64,000 nucleotides of DNA, from contig CATJHO010000108.1 in assembly GCA_949740535.1 (NCBI GenBank), positions 1 through 64,000 of the forward strand, given 5' to 3'. A program made the translations under genes and the position numbers. This document shows positions 55,898 through 64,000 of the stretch, piece by piece. The stretch comes from an uncultured Lachnospiraceae bacterium (lineage in GTDB: Bacteria > Bacillota > Clostridia > Lachnospirales > Lachnospiraceae). The stretch's first letter is position 1; each line of letters begins with the position of its first letter. The notes beneath the pieces were generated by a model. The model did not search any database. It worked only from the letters and a program-made list of their open reading frames with translations, and had not been told where the DNA came from.

Positions 55898-58021
55898 ATG
55901 AAGAAAAGGCAGAAGGATTCAGCAAAGCAGAAACTGCAGACAGCAGAGAAAGAAATTAAACCTTTCGTGGAAGATGTCGTACTGGAGGAGATTGACATTT
56001 CGGATCTGGTTCTGAAACAGACGGATCTTTCAGATGTGGTTTTGGAGCGGATCGATATTTCAGAAATCGAGCCAAGACGTGTGGACAGCTTCTGCAATGA
56101 GCCAGAGCTTGTGATTGAGGAGCTGGATCTGAGAAAAGAGCCGGATCTGGTGCTGAAATGTGTGGATCCGGGAGAGGAACCGGAACCGGCGTTGAAACAT
56201 GCGGAGCGGGAGAAAGAGCCGGAACAGGAACTGAAGAAACGGGAGCCGGAGAGCGTGCGGAAGCCGCCCAAAGATCCGGAGCTTGTTGTAGAGGAACTGG
56301 ACCTGGAGAAAGAGCCGGATCTGGTCTTAAAGAGCATGGGACAGGCAGAAGAGGCCGGGCCTTCCGGACAGGAATACATAGATACACCCCATCCGGAAGA
56401 CACCAAAAAAAAACGGGGAAAAGGGAAAAAGAAGTCTGCTCTGATTGTTTTGCTGCTGCTTGGGCTGGCAGGCGGAGGATTCCTGTACAGAGAGAGTCTG
56501 GTTTACCGGGTCTGCCGGGCAGAAGCCGGTGTGCCGGTGGCTGCCAGCGAGTTTCTGAAAAACGGAGATCCGAAAGCCTGTTTTACGGAAAACAGCCAGC
56601 CGTTTGACACAGCGGTACCAGGAGAGTATAAGGTGCAGGTAAAAAGCGGCTTCTTTACCTATCAGTGTACGCTGCTGATTCAGGACACGACACCGCCGGA
56701 GGCTCTGACTCATCCGGTTACCCTTACGTATGGAGAGACCTGCGGGGCAGAAAGCTTTGTGTCCGGGATTGAGGATGCTACAGAGGTTGTGGTTTCCTAT
56801 GAGGAAGAGCCGGACTTTGGGAAGACAGGGCGGCAGCAGGTACGGATAGTTCTGTCAGATCTTGGAAATAATCGCACAATGGTCAGGACAGATCTTCTCA
56901 TATCTCCCTTTCAAAAAGAAATAACAGTGGAAGCAGGGGGAGAGGCGCCAGATATCACAGCGTTTCTGACAGCTGGAGGGCAGCAGGGGCAGGGTATCCG
57001 GTTTGTCAGTCCCATAGGAGCTTTTGATTATACGAAGACGGAAGATTATACGGTTATCCTGGAGGCGGCTGGAGAGCAGTACGAGTCAGTCATGCACATT
57101 GAAGATACAATTCCGCCCAGGATAGAAGTACAGGATATGGTGAGCTATCAAGGAGTTCCCCTGAATATGGAAGGATTTCTTGTTTCTGTGGAGGATGTCA
57201 CGGAGACAACGGCTGGATTTCGAACGGATCCCGATTTGTCGCTGGCCGGGACACAGGATCTGGAGCTTGTAGTTACGGACAGTGGCGGAAATGAAGCCTC
57301 AGAGCCGGTGAAGCTTACTATTTTAGAGGACAAAGAGCCTCCGGTGATTACAGGCGCCAAGGATATGGTCGTTTATATGGGAGACAGCGCATCTTATCGG
57401 AAAGGAGTATCCGTCAAAGACAACAGCAATGCGGATATAAAGCTTGAGGTAGATTCCGCCGGGGTGGATCTTCAGCAGGAGGGTGTCTATCCGGTTACTT
57501 ATACAGCCAGAGACTATGCGGGAAATACAGCTGAAGCCACGATTCAGGTGGAAGTCCGCAAGCGGAAGTACGACATTGAAACGGTAAATACTCTTGCGGA
57601 CGAGGTGCTGGCATCAATCCTGACACCGGAAATGAGCCAGTATGACCAGGCTCTTGCCATTTACCGGTATGTGCGGAGCCATATTGGTTATGTCAATCAT
57701 TCCGAAAAGGGAGACTGGGTTCAGGCAGCCTATGAAGGCCTGACCTTAAAACGGGGAGACTGCTATATCTATGCTTGTACGTCAAAGGTCCTGCTCACAA
57801 GGGCGGGAATTCCCAATCTGGATATCAAAAAGATACCTTCCAAGAGCCGCCATTACTGGAGCCTGGTAGATGTAGGAGAGGGCTGGCGTCATTTTGATAC
57901 CACACCCAGAAACGGAGGAGGCGATTTCTTCCTGTTGACAGAGGAGGAATTGATGGCTTATTCGGCAGCCCACTGGAATTCCCATAATTACGATCACGCT
58001 CAGTATCCGGAGGTAAAATAA
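55898..58021 (+). CDS. Membrane-anchored transglutaminase-like protein with Ig-like repeats
   Basis: Acidic cytoplasmic N-term, TM SALIVLLLLGLAGGGFLY, repeated DTTPPEA/EDTIPPRI/EDKEPPVI Ig-like units, LKRGDCYIYACTSKVLLTRAGIPNLD, SRHYWSLVDVGEGWRHFDTTP. Confidence 0.88.
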   Translation: MKKRQKDSAKQKLQTAEKEIKPFVEDVVLEEIDISDLVLKQTDLSDVVLERIDISEIEPRRVDSFCNEPELVIEELDLRKEPDLVLKCVDPGEEPEPALKHAEREKEPEQELKKREPESVRKPPKDPELVVEELDLEKEPDLVLKSMGQAEEAGPSGQEYIDTPHPEDTKKKRGKGKKKSALIVLLLLGLAGGGFLYRESLVYRVCRAEAGVPVAASEFLKNGDPKACFTENSQPFDTAVPGEYKVQVKSGFFTYQCTLLIQDTTPPEALTHPVTLTYGETCGAESFVSGIEDATEVVVSYEEEPDFGKTGRQQVRIVLSDLGNNRTMVRTDLLISPFQKEITVEAGGEAPDITAFLTAGGQQGQGIRFVSPIGAFDYTKTEDYTVILEAAGEQYESVMHIEDTIPPRIEVQDMVSYQGVPLNMEGFLVSVEDVTETTAGFRTDPDLSLAGTQDLELVVTDSGGNEASEPVKLTILEDKEPPVITGAKDMVVYMGDSASYRKGVSVKDNSNADIKLEVDSAGVDLQQEGVYPVTYTARDYAGNTAEATIQVEVRKRKYDIETVNTLADEVLASILTPEMSQYDQALAIYRYVRSHIGYVNHSEKGDWVQAAYEGLTLKRGDCYIYACTSKVLLTRAGIPNLDIKKIPSKSRHYWSLVDVGEGWRHFDTTPRNGGGDFFLLTEEELMAYSAAHWNSHNYDHAQYPEVK

Positions 58022-58079
58022 CAGGTCTTATTTCAGAGAGGAAACCAAGGGGAACGGACAGAAGAAGAGGCTGAAAGAT

Positions 58080-58832
58080 ATGAAAAAATTAGGTATCATC
58101 GGCGGCCTGGGGCCTATGGCAACGGTATATTTTATGCAGCTTGTTACAGAGATGACAAAAGCCCGGAGGGATCAGGAGCATTTGGAGATGATTCTTCACA
58201 GCTGTCCCCAGATTCCCGACCGCACCAGCTATATTCTGGGAAAAAGCGGGGAGAATCCCTTTCCGGCTCTGGCCCGTATCGGAAAGGAGCTTATGGGGCA
58301 GGGGGCGGATGTGATCGCCATTCCCTGTGTGACGGCCCACTATTTTCAAAGAAAGCTGGAAGAAGAGATAGAGATTCCGATTCTCAATGCAGTGGAGGAG
58401 ACGGCTGTCTGTCTGGAGGAAGCCGGGGTTACAAGGGCCGGCATACTGGCCACAGACGGGACCCTTAAGAGCGGGCTGTTTCAGAAAGCATTTGAGAAGA
58501 GGGGCATCGCAGGCCTGCTTCCGGGAGCAGAAGGCCAGAAGCGGGTGATGCATCTCATCTATGACAATGTGAAGGCCGGAAAGCCGGTGGAGCTTCCGCT
58601 TTTTGAGGCGGCCGCCGGGGAGCTTTTTGCCAGGGGAGCCCAGGCAGTTCTTCTGGGCTGTACGGAACTGTCGCTGATTAAACGGGATTATCAGACAGGT
58701 CCCGGTATTCTGGATGTGATGGAAGTCCTGGCCAGGAAGGCAGTTCTTTCCTGCGGCTGCCTGAAAGAAACATATGAAACACTGATACCTTCTGTGGACA
58801 AGGGGCCCTGGGCCTTAAGTACTGGTTTTTGA
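58080..58832 (+). CDS. Aspartate/glutamate racemase superfamily protein
   Basis: LGIIGGLGPMATVYFMQLV, IPCVTAHYF and LLGCTELSLI with both catalytic Cys. Confidence 0.92.
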   Translation: MKKLGIIGGLGPMATVYFMQLVTEMTKARRDQEHLEMILHSCPQIPDRTSYILGKSGENPFPALARIGKELMGQGADVIAIPCVTAHYFQRKLEEEIEIPILNAVEETAVCLEEAGVTRAGILATDGTLKSGLFQKAFEKRGIAGLLPGAEGQKRVMHLIYDNVKAGKPVELPLFEAAAGELFARGAQAVLLGCTELSLIKRDYQTGPGILDVMEVLARKAVLSCGCLKETYETLIPSVDKGPWALSTGF

Positions 58833-58920
58833 CGGCTGGCAGGGTGAGTCAAAGGGCAGGTTAGGTTCCTTTGCGGATCAATCTCAGGGTATAGATGTTT
58901 ATAATCTCAGGAGGCAGATA

Positions 58921-60432
58921 ATGCAGAATCATGTACTGGATTACTTGAATCATATTGTGGCTGAGAAGCCGGACAAAACCGCTTTTTCCAACGGCCGGGA
59001 GGGAATGACCTTTCAGGAGGTCTTCTGGCAGAGCCGTTCAGTGGGAAGCTTTCTTCATGAGAAGGGGATTTATAAAGAGCCGGTTGTGATCTTTATGAAT
59101 AAACATCCCAAAGAAATCACAGCCTTTTTCGGCGTGATTACAGGGGGGAATTTTTATGTTCCCATTGACGAGGAGATGCCGGGAAGCCGGATTCAGCTGA
59201 TTCTGGACAATGTCAAGGCTCGAATGATTATCTGTGATGAGGCCACACGGGAAACAGCCGGAACCTTTGATTTTGCCGGGGAGATTGTATGTTACGACGA
59301 TATCTGCCGGACAGAGATTCAGGAAGAGGCTTTGAAGGAAATCTATGACAGAGCCATTGACACGGATCCCATTTATATTGTGTTTACTTCCGGTTCCACA
59401 GGAGTACCCAAGGGGGTAGCAGCCTGCCACCGCTCCGTGATTGATTATATTGAACAGCTTTCAGAGGTTTTGAAGTTTGACGGGGATACGGTATTCGGAA
59501 ACCAGACGCCTCTGTACTTTGACGCCTGCTTAAAGGAGCTGTATCCCACGCTGAAATTTGGGGCTGTGACTTATCTGATTCCCAGGGAGCTTTTTATGTT
59601 TCCGGTTAAGCTGGTGGAGTTTTTGAATCAGTATCAGATCAATACTGTGTGCTGGGTGGTATCTGCCTTGACGATGATCTCGGCCTTTGGAGCGCTTGAT
59701 ACGGCGGCCCCTCAGTATTTGAAAACAGTGGCGTTTGGCAGCGAGGTATTTCCTGTCAAACAGTTTCAGAAGTGGCGCCAGGCGCTTCCGGAAGCGGAAT
59801 TTGTGAATCTGTACGGTCCCACCGAGGGCACGGGGATGTGCTGCTATTATAAGGTGGAGCGGGAATTCGGTATGGACGAAGCCATTCCGGTGGGACGTCC
59901 CTTTAAGAATACGGAGATTCTTCTGCTGAATGAAAAGAATGAGCGGGCAGAGGAAGGAGAGGCCGGAGAGATCTGTATCCGGGGAACTTCGGTGACGCTT
60001 GGCTACTATAACAATCCGGAGAAGACAGCGGAAGCATTTGTGCAGAATCCTCTGAACCATGCCTACCCGGAGCTGATTTACCGGACCGGCGATTTGGGAC
60101 AGTACAATGAGGACGGGGATCTGGTATTTATCTCCCGGAAGGATTATCAGATCAAGCATATGGGACACCGGATTGAACTGGGAGAGATTGAGGCCAATGT
60201 AAATCTGCTGGAGGGAGTCCGGCTGTCCGGCTGTATCTACGATGAGATCAAGGGCAGAATTGTGCTCTATTATGTGGGAGATCTGGAAGAGAAGGAGCTG
60301 GCGGCGGCTCTTCGGGAGAAGCTGCCCCGGTATATGCTTCCCAACCGCACCATCCGGCTGGAGCAGATGGCTTTTACAGCCAACGGGAAGATTGACCGTA
60401 CTGCTTTAAAAAATAAATATCGTAATCGTTGA
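58921..60432 (+). CDS. Amino acid adenylation enzyme (DltA-like)
   Basis: IVFTSGSTGVPKGVAACHRSV, YFDACLKELYPTL, NLYGPTEGTG, YRTGDLGQYNEDGDLVFISRKDYQIKHMGHRIELGEIE, NGKIDRTAL. Confidence 0.9.
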   Translation: MQNHVLDYLNHIVAEKPDKTAFSNGREGMTFQEVFWQSRSVGSFLHEKGIYKEPVVIFMNKHPKEITAFFGVITGGNFYVPIDEEMPGSRIQLILDNVKARMIICDEATRETAGTFDFAGEIVCYDDICRTEIQEEALKEIYDRAIDTDPIYIVFTSGSTGVPKGVAACHRSVIDYIEQLSEVLKFDGDTVFGNQTPLYFDACLKELYPTLKFGAVTYLIPRELFMFPVKLVEFLNQYQINTVCWVVSALTMISAFGALDTAAPQYLKTVAFGSEVFPVKQFQKWRQALPEAEFVNLYGPTEGTGMCCYYKVEREFGMDEAIPVGRPFKNTEILLLNEKNERAEEGEAGEICIRGTSVTLGYYNNPEKTAEAFVQNPLNHAYPELIYRTGDLGQYNEDGDLVFISRKDYQIKHMGHRIELGEIEANVNLLEGVRLSGCIYDEIKGRIVLYYVGDLEEKELAAALREKLPRYMLPNRTIRLEQMAFTANGKIDRTALKNKYRNR

Positions 60433-60487
60433 GGCAGACTGGCGTCAGAGATTATGAGATGATAAAAGGAAAAGAGAGGAAATAAAC

Positions 60488-60718
60488 ATGGAAAGACTGC
60501 TGGAGATTTTAAATGATTTACACCCGGATGTGGACTTTGAGACCTGTGAAGGGCTGATTGACAATAAGATTCTGGATTCCTTTGATATTGTATCCATTAT
60601 CGCCGAGGTAAATGAAGAATTTGATGTGGCCATTTCCGCAGAACGGATTATCCCGGAGAATTTTAATTCGGCCAAAGCCCTCTATGCCTTGATTCAGGAA
60701 CTGGAAGACGAGGAGTAG
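60488..60718 (+). CDS. Acyl/peptidyl carrier protein (DltC-like)
   Basis: DNKILDSFDIVSIIAEVNEEFDV with phosphopantetheine Ser. Confidence 0.9.
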   Translation: MERLLEILNDLHPDVDFETCEGLIDNKILDSFDIVSIIAEVNEEFDVAISAERIIPENFNSAKALYALIQELEDEE

Positions 60719-60720
60719 TC

Positions 60721-62313
60721 ATGCTGTTTACGTCCTATACCTTTCTGGGATTTCTGGCGGTGCTGTTTCTGCTGTACTATCTGATTCCCGGAAAATTCCA
60801 GTGGAAGCTGCTGCTGGTTTTCAGCTGTCTGTTCTATTATGCGGCAGGGCCTTTCTGTCTGGTGTACATTCTGGCTGCGACGGTAACGGTTTACTTTGCC
60901 GCCTGCAGGATAGGAACGATATCTGAGGAGCAGAGCGCGTACATAAAGGCCCATAAGACGGAGCTGTCCAGGGAGGAGAAGAAGTCCTATAAGCAGAAGA
61001 TGAAGAGCCGGTGCTGGAAGTGGCTGCTGGCCTGTCTTTTGTTGAATCTGGGGATTCTGGCAGTTGTAAAATATACGAATTTTGCTATTTACAATGTGAA
61101 CAGCCTGCTGACAGCGCTGGGAAATGACCGCCGGTTCGGTTTCTGGGATATTGCGCTTCCCATGGGCATTTCCTTTTACACCTTTCAGTCTTTAGGCTAT
61201 CTGATTGATGTGTACCGGGGCGTTGTGCCTGCGGAGCGGAATTTCTTTAAGCTGGCTCTGTTTGTGTCCTTTTTTCCACAGCTTGTGCAGGGGCCGATCA
61301 GCCGTTTCGGAGATCTGTCAGCGTCCCTTTTTGCGGAGCATAAGTTCGACAGCCGCACCGTAAGCTTTGGCCTGGAACGGATACTGTGGGGCTTTTTTAA
61401 GAAATTGGTAATTGCGGACCGGATTCTTACAGGAGTAAACGCTATCATTGGCGAGCCGGAAAATTACGGCGGGGCATATGTGTTTGTGGGAATGATGTTC
61501 TACGCCCTGGAGCTCTATGCGGACTTTACAGGAGGAATTGATATTACCATCGGCGTGGCCCAGGTTCTGGGCGTTACGGTGAAGGAAAATTTTCAGAGGC
61601 CTTATTTTTCCAAATCCATCAAGGAATACTGGCGCAGATGGCACATTACTATGGGGACCTGGTTTACGGACTATATCTTTTATCCCATCTCCGTGTGTAA
61701 GCCTATGCTGAAGTTCTCCCGGTCTGCCAGGGAGCGTTTCGGGGAAGCCCTTGGAAAACGGATGCCCGTTTATCTGTCCTCTTTTGCGGTGTGGCTTGCA
61801 ACAGGTATCTGGCATGGGGCCAGCTGGAACTTTATTGTATGGGGACTGGGCAACTGGGTGGTGATTATGATTTCCCAGGAGCTGGAACCTCTGTATGAGC
61901 GGTTTCATGGAAGATTTGCCGTTAAGGACCGGTTCTGGTTCCGGCTGTTCCAGGTGGTCCGCACGGTACTGCTGATGAGCGCGCTTCGGACCTTTGACTG
62001 CTACCGGGATGTGCCTTTGACCTTTCGGATGTTTGGAACTCTCTTTACGGCCGGAAACTGGCAGATTCTCTGGGACGGCTCGCTTCTGCAGCTGGGGCTT
62101 GGCAGTCTGGACTATGGGATTCTGGCAGCAGGACTGTGCCTGCTGGTGACGGTGAGCCTGATTCAGCGGAAGGGCAGTGTGCGTGAGAAAATTGCCGCCA
62201 GGCCTTATCCGGTCCGGTTTGTTCTGTGGTATGGACTGTTTCTGGCAGTTCTGCTGACAGGGGCTTACGGCGTGGGGTATGACGCCAGCCAGTTTATCTA
62301 TAATCAGTTTTAG
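60721..62313 (+). CDS. MBOAT family O-acyltransferase (DltB/AlgI-like)
   Basis: MGISFYTFQSLGYLIDVYRG, YWRRWHITMGTWFTDYIFYPI, TGIWHGASWNFIVWG. Confidence 0.93.
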   Translation: MLFTSYTFLGFLAVLFLLYYLIPGKFQWKLLLVFSCLFYYAAGPFCLVYILAATVTVYFAACRIGTISEEQSAYIKAHKTELSREEKKSYKQKMKSRCWKWLLACLLLNLGILAVVKYTNFAIYNVNSLLTALGNDRRFGFWDIALPMGISFYTFQSLGYLIDVYRGVVPAERNFFKLALFVSFFPQLVQGPISRFGDLSASLFAEHKFDSRTVSFGLERILWGFFKKLVIADRILTGVNAIIGEPENYGGAYVFVGMMFYALELYADFTGGIDITIGVAQVLGVTVKENFQRPYFSKSIKEYWRRWHITMGTWFTDYIFYPISVCKPMLKFSRSARERFGEALGKRMPVYLSSFAVWLATGIWHGASWNFIVWGLGNWVVIMISQELEPLYERFHGRFAVKDRFWFRLFQVVRTVLLMSALRTFDCYRDVPLTFRMFGTLFTAGNWQILWDGSLLQLGLGSLDYGILAAGLCLLVTVSLIQRKGSVREKIAARPYPVRFVLWYGLFLAVLLTGAYGVGYDASQFIYNQF

Positions 62314-62474
62314 GGCAGCCGTTCAGCCAGGCTGCCCTGTAGCAAAAATACATTTGAAAATGAGCTGCAACGCAATGTTTGTACTTTTGGATTCCATTTT
62401 ATGGTCAGCCCGGAAAAGGTGCAGACCTGCTTACATTGACAATACATTTAAAGTACAAAAAGGAAGGACTGCAA

Positions 62475-63539
62475 TTGAACCGGTTGATGAAAAAAAACAG
62501 GCTTGTTAAGATCCTGATTTCTGCGGCAGTTGTGCTGACAAGTCTGTATCTCTTACAGAGGCTTTTGATGCCCAAATACGTCTCCGATATTGTGGAGGGG
62601 GCATTGATTGCAGAATATTATGAGGAAGAAAAGGACCACGACGTGATCTTCATTGGAGACTGTGAGGTGTATGAGAATTTTTCGCCGGCAGTGCTCTGGG
62701 AAGAGTACGGGATTAACAGCTATATCCGGGGAAGCGCCCAGCAGCTGATCTGGCAGTCTTATTATCTGTTGGAGGATACCCTGCGGTACGAGACGCCGGA
62801 AGTCGTAATCTTTAACGTACTGGCCCTTCAATATAACGAACCTCAGCGCGAAGCCTACAACCGCATGACCCTGGAGGGAATGGAGTGGTCCATGGCGAAG
62901 GTTCACGCCATCCAGGCTTCCCTTACGGAAAAGGAGCATTTTCTGGACTATGTATTTCCCATTCTCCGCTATCATTCCCGGTGGAGTGAGCTTACAGGGG
63001 AAGACGTGGAATATATGTTCCAGACAAAGCCGGTGTCACACAACGGATACTATATGCGGGTGGATGTGAAGCCTGCCCAAAACGTGCCTGAGGGAAAGAT
63101 TCTGCCAGACTACCGCTTTGGGGATACTGCCTGGGAATATATGGAGCGCATTACAAAGCTCTGCAGGGATAAGGGGATCCGCCTGATTCTGGTGAAGGCT
63201 CCCAGCCTGTATCCCTATTGGTATGAGGAGTGGGAAGAACAGATTGAGGCTTACGCAAAAAAAGAAGATCTGCTGTATCTGAACTTTCTGGAGCTTCAGG
63301 AGGAGACGGGAATTGATTTCCGTACGGATACCTACGACGGCGGTCTGCACCTGAATCTGTCCGGGGCTGAGAAGATTACCCGCTGGCTGGGAAATGTGCT
63401 GGTTCAGGAGGCGGGACTTTTGGACCGCCGGGGAGAGGAACCTCTTACCACTTTGTGGGAAGAAAAACTAGCCGCCTACGAGGCAGAAAAACAGGACCAG
63501 TATAAGGCCTTAGAGGCTGAGCAGGCAGCAGATCCATAG
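62475..63539 (+). CDS. Membrane-anchored SGNH-like protein with GDC block I
   Basis: TM anchor KILISAAVVLTSLYLL; VIFIGDCEVYENFSP; DGGLHLNLSGAEKITRWL; TTG start with aggaagg RBS (or ATG 62487). Confidence 0.72.
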   Translation: MNRLMKKNRLVKILISAAVVLTSLYLLQRLLMPKYVSDIVEGALIAEYYEEEKDHDVIFIGDCEVYENFSPAVLWEEYGINSYIRGSAQQLIWQSYYLLEDTLRYETPEVVIFNVLALQYNEPQREAYNRMTLEGMEWSMAKVHAIQASLTEKEHFLDYVFPILRYHSRWSELTGEDVEYMFQTKPVSHNGYYMRVDVKPAQNVPEGKILPDYRFGDTAWEYMERITKLCRDKGIRLILVKAPSLYPYWYEEWEEQIEAYAKKEDLLYLNFLELQEETGIDFRTDTYDGGLHLNLSGAEKITRWLGNVLVQEAGLLDRRGEEPLTTLWEEKLAAYEAEKQDQYKALEAEQAADP

Positions 63540-63632
63540 CCCTTGCTGGAATCAATCGGATCTTTACGAGAAGAAAAAGAAGTGGTATCATATAAAATTA
63601 ACGGAACAACAGAGAAAATGAGGAGATGGATC

Positions 63633-64000
63633 ATGAAAAGATTAATGATGATGCTGACCATAACCGGTCTGCTGTTTACAGCCGGCTGCGGGAACAGTGA
63701 GAAAACCATTCAGGCGGCTTCGAATCCGGCATCCGGGGAAGAACAGGAAGAAGCCGGGGATTCAGACGAGTCCGGGGAGACACCGGCGGCACAGACAGAG
63801 AAAGGGTATCTTTTTGAGTCTGAGGGCGTGAAGATTTCTGTGGATGCAGATGTAAAGCCGGTGATTGACCGGCTTGGAGAGGCAGATTCTTATTTTGAGG
63901 CGGCCAGCTGTGCCTTTGAAGGGCTTGACAAGACGTATACTTACGCGGGTTTCCGCATTGAGACTTATCCGGAGAAAGACAAGGATCTTACAGCCTGTAT
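63633..64000 (+). CDS. Lipoprotein, 3' truncated by window end
   Basis: aggag RBS; MKRLMMMLTITGLLFTAGCGNSEK signal + lipobox; frame open to the window edge. Confidence 0.8.
   Translation, partial: MKRLMMMLTITGLLFTAGCGNSEKTIQAASNPASGEEQEEAGDSDESGETPAAQTEKGYLFESEGVKISVDADVKPVIDRLGEADSYFEAASCAFEGLDKTYTYAGFRIETYPEKDKDLTAC

Noticed and set aside
58900-58905. TATAAT just upstream of the DltA-like gene
   Set aside because: Only ~15 nt before the start codon with no suitable -35 at 17 nt; unlikely to be a functional promoter.
1-64000. CRISPR array, prophage, IS transposase, restriction-modification or toxin-antitoxin system
   Set aside because: Looked for spacer-repeat periodicity, transposase/integrase, methylase or TA-type proteins among the ORFs; none seen.

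Overview
The window looks like an accessory-rich stretch of a low/mid-GC Firmicutes chromosome, most likely Lachnospiraceae-like (inferred from gene content and RBS style, not searched). I saw no rRNA, tRNA or CRISPR. From left to right: a ribose/galactose-type ABC transporter; lplA; mreB; recD2; a ComF-like gene; a cdaA/cdaR (c-di-AMP) locus preceded by two membrane proteins and followed by an HPr-like gene; a DUF2142-like membrane protein, a Wzx-like flippase and three tandem GT2 glycosyltransferases; a divergent PRD regulator / GH4 / Lac-family PTS locus carrying structured intergenic repeats; a T-box controlled (probable Trp specifier) ABC transporter; an ABC-class ATPase; small regulators; a LicT/RAT-controlled PTS with an uncharacterised partner; a MATE transporter; a fused EndoQ-like PHP nuclease + UvrD helicase; a long leftward sugar-acid operon (KduD/DgoK/KDPG aldolase/TctABC); a membrane-anchored transglutaminase; and a racemase + dltABC-like cluster with an SGNH-like protein carrying GDC instead of GDS. 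The strongest leads are the racemase/adenylation/ACP/MBOAT/GDC cluster, the EndoQ-UvrD fusion, the CDMP-type (alpha-type) GH4 paired with a cellobiose-type PTS, and several hairpin-forming intergenic repeats (24.5 kb, 16.0 kb, 29.7 kb).
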